From the NCBI RefSeq assembly GCF_000090795.2, contig NW_003546244.1, positions 895,891 through 959,890 of the forward strand: DNA of 64,000 nt, read 5' to 3'. The translations under genes and the position numbers were made by a program. The stretch comes from Amphimedon queenslandica. Lineage: Eukaryota; Porifera; Demospongiae; Haplosclerida; Niphatidae. Of this stretch, positions 61,940 through 64,000 are shown piece by piece; position 1 is the first letter of the stretch, and each line of letters begins with the position of its first letter. Under the pieces are notes generated by a model. That model did not search any database. It had not been told where the DNA came from and saw nothing but the letters and a program-made list of their open reading frames with translations.

Positions 61940-64000
61940 ATGTTTTTATTGCAATTGGTTGGATTTATCTTTTTGCTGAGTGTCAGTGAAGTTATTAGTC
62001 AATGTCCACCTTCCTCAGGTAAGACACTGGATGTGTATAATAACAACTGTATAGGTTTTTATAGGTATCTACCTTTTGCGTAATGGAATCTGTTATCCTA
62101 ATGGATCATATTTTTGGGATGAAACTGTCAATGCAGCTAATGAAGCTATATCATGTGTGTTATCTGGTACTAGTCTAACTACTGGTCAGTGGGTTAGAGT
62201 TGCTGATCCTGATGATCCTGTTGACTGTGACAATACTAACAATGATCCTTTTCGTTGTACTTCTGTCACTTCGCCTAATGCTACTCTCAGTCTTTATCTT
62301 GCTCAGGGACTACCAGCAGCTCAAGAAGGCTGGTACAAGTGTTGCCTACCCACTGATTGTTCAGATCCTAACACTAACACCATCTTTGCTAATATATTCA
62401 GTAAGAAGAGACTATAATCACTTACTGATGTAATAATTTTCATTTGTAGGATATGCAGAGATAGAATCATTTACTGCTGATCTTCCTTCTGATATGACAG
62501 TATATCCTCAGGAATACAAACTGAATTGTACTAAAATTGGACACTATCGCTATGATATTAGCATGAACATTGGTAGTACTGCACTGGCTAGTTATACTAA
62601 TTGTGATGATCGAAGTAGTACTTGTCCTGGTACTGAGTTAGTTAGTTTTAGCAACACATTAAGATATACTGTTAATATCACATGGGATGGAATAAATGTC
62701 AGTAGTGGATCAATCAGTCAATCAACCACTGGAGATCAAATGTATCAGTGTGTAGTGCAAGTTGCTGGTCAACCAACTAGAACACGTGATATAATTGTAA
62801 AAGGTAATGTTTATGAATGCTAATAATTCTTGATACCAATAATATTAGTACCAGCAACTGCTCCCTCTTCTCTTACTGAGGTTAACAAGACAGCTACCAC
62901 TATCACTGTCAGTTGGAATGCACTTGATTCATCTGATGCTGATGGATACGTAGTCAATGTCACTAGTGACACAGACACTGTGCAGACAGTACAGGTGGAG
63001 GGAAGTAGTAATAATACAATCACACTGAATGGACTGAGAGGAGGAACAACTTATAGCATCACAGTCAGAGCCTATCAACAATTACTGGGACCTGCTAGTA
63101 CAATCAGTGTACAGACCTTACCAGGTATTGCTACTGCACCTTTTAATGTACTTGTAACATTGTTGATGTATTTCTAGTTATTAATTCAATCAATTGGACA
63201 CTAGTCTCATCCATTACACAACTCAATAACACTCAATATTGTATTGATTGTCTCACAACTACTGATATAAATCCTTCAACTAATGTTTACTGGTTAGTGA
63301 ATGGAGTGATGAAGAGTAACTCAAATTATTCATTAATTGATGTCCTGACATACAACAACACACTACTGGTATATCCTGATCCACTGGGAGTGTCAGTTAA
63401 TGTTACCTGTATAGCAATGATTGGAGGAGTCAACTACAGTCAATCTGTGATATTACATGGTATGATTATACTTTAATCAATAGTAGATACCTTTGTCTCT
63501 TTTCTAGCTCCTAGTTGTCCTCCAAATAATATGCGAGGGTTTATATTAAATGCTAATAGTATCAAAGTGAACTGGACCAATTCATCAGAGACTAATGGAT
63601 ATGTGATTGAGTATACTACTGGAGGTGTAACCAGGAATGTAGTATCCACCAGTGAAGATGAAATTATACTAACAGATCTCTCACCAATGAGTACCTATAC
63701 CATCAGTGTGTACTCATATATAGATCTTCCTTCAGTTAATAGTACAGTGACAGTGTTAAGATTTAATGGTGAGTTATTATGATTGAGAGAGTGTAATTGA
63801 TATGTGTTGTAGTTCCTAGTCCAGTAACTAGTCTCTCAGTATCTAATGTGTCAACCACTGGTATTACAGTAAACTGGACTATTCCCAGCAGTGACAACTA
63901 TGTAACAAACTACACCATCTCCTATACTCCATCTTGTCCGGAGTTATCATCAGTGAATGAGACAGTCTCTGTTGCTCCTCATCAGTCCACTACAACATAC
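61940..64000 (+). CDS. Secreted or receptor protein with Ig-like and fibronectin III domains (3' truncated by window)
   Basis: The ATG at 61940 starts a signal peptide (MFLLQLVGFIFLLSVSEVIS) followed by QCPPSS. Exon by exon: an Ig-like module with paired cysteines (NGICYPNGSYFW to EGWYKCCLPTDC); a second Ig-like module (DMTVYPQEYKLNCTK to QMYQCVVQVAGQ, 62450-62801); an FN3 domain (APSSLTEVNKTATTITVSWN to LRGGTTYSITVRAY, 62852-63124); a further Ig-like module (63178-63460); then two FN3 domains (SIKVNWTNSSETNGYVIEYT, and one from about 63813 cut by the window end). Every intron seen is phase 1, so each domain is a symmetrical exon. Many N-glycosylation sequons are present. The missing C-terminus decides whether this is an adhesion molecule, a receptor kinase or a phosphatase; nothing here tells which. 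Confidence 0.82.

Overview
The window looks like a compact, AT-rich animal genome, most probably a demosponge close to Amphimedon. The evidence is indirect. All genes are spliced at GT/AG sites except one, and introns are often only 45-80 bp. The gene set is metazoan: plexins, an FRMD4 protein with its cytohesin-binding domain, an E2F partner DP protein, and an Ig/FN3 receptor built from phase-1 exons. No database search was possible; names rest on recognising conserved motifs.

Layout, left to right: the 3' part of mitochondrial dihydrolipoamide dehydrogenase (DLD, +, 434-3869), with two alternative-looking terminal exons; a satellite-like array; plexin A (-, 5120-15419) and plexin B (+, 17734-28835), transcribed away from each other; a membrane-anchored DNase I-like enzyme (-, 29381-31048); an FRMD4-like FERM protein (+, 31362-36239); an intronless TMEM45/DUF716 membrane protein with an in-frame TGA (+, 36551-37420); a 537-bp non-autonomous hAT element; TCTP (+, 38580-39543); the cullin-RING subunit RBX2/RNF7 (-, 39871-40482); an EF-hand/coiled-coil protein of ninein type (+, 40627-47028); transcription factor DP (-, 47388-52446); tripeptidyl peptidase II (+, 52834-61099); and the start of an Ig/FN3 receptor (+, 61940 to the window end).

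Strands alternate for most of the window. There are four divergent pairs (plexin A/plexin B, DNase/FRMD4, RNF7/ninein-like, TFDP/TPP2) and four convergent pairs. Three of the divergent pairs start within about 145-390 bp of each other, so they probably share bidirectional promoters. Three promoters carry the identical 12-mer TGCGCATGCGCA (NRF-1 consensus) about 110-125 bp upstream of an ATG.

The most distinctive non-coding feature is one family of tandem repeats with a period of about 176-188 bp. It appears at seven loci, always in an intron or between genes. Some units centre on a perfect 20-bp palindrome. One array is interrupted by a smaller element with perfect 20-bp inverted repeats and a strong GC hairpin. 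Long AAT/ATT, GA and TCCC tracts fill several other introns.

No prokaryotic features, CRISPR arrays or convincing tRNA genes were seen.
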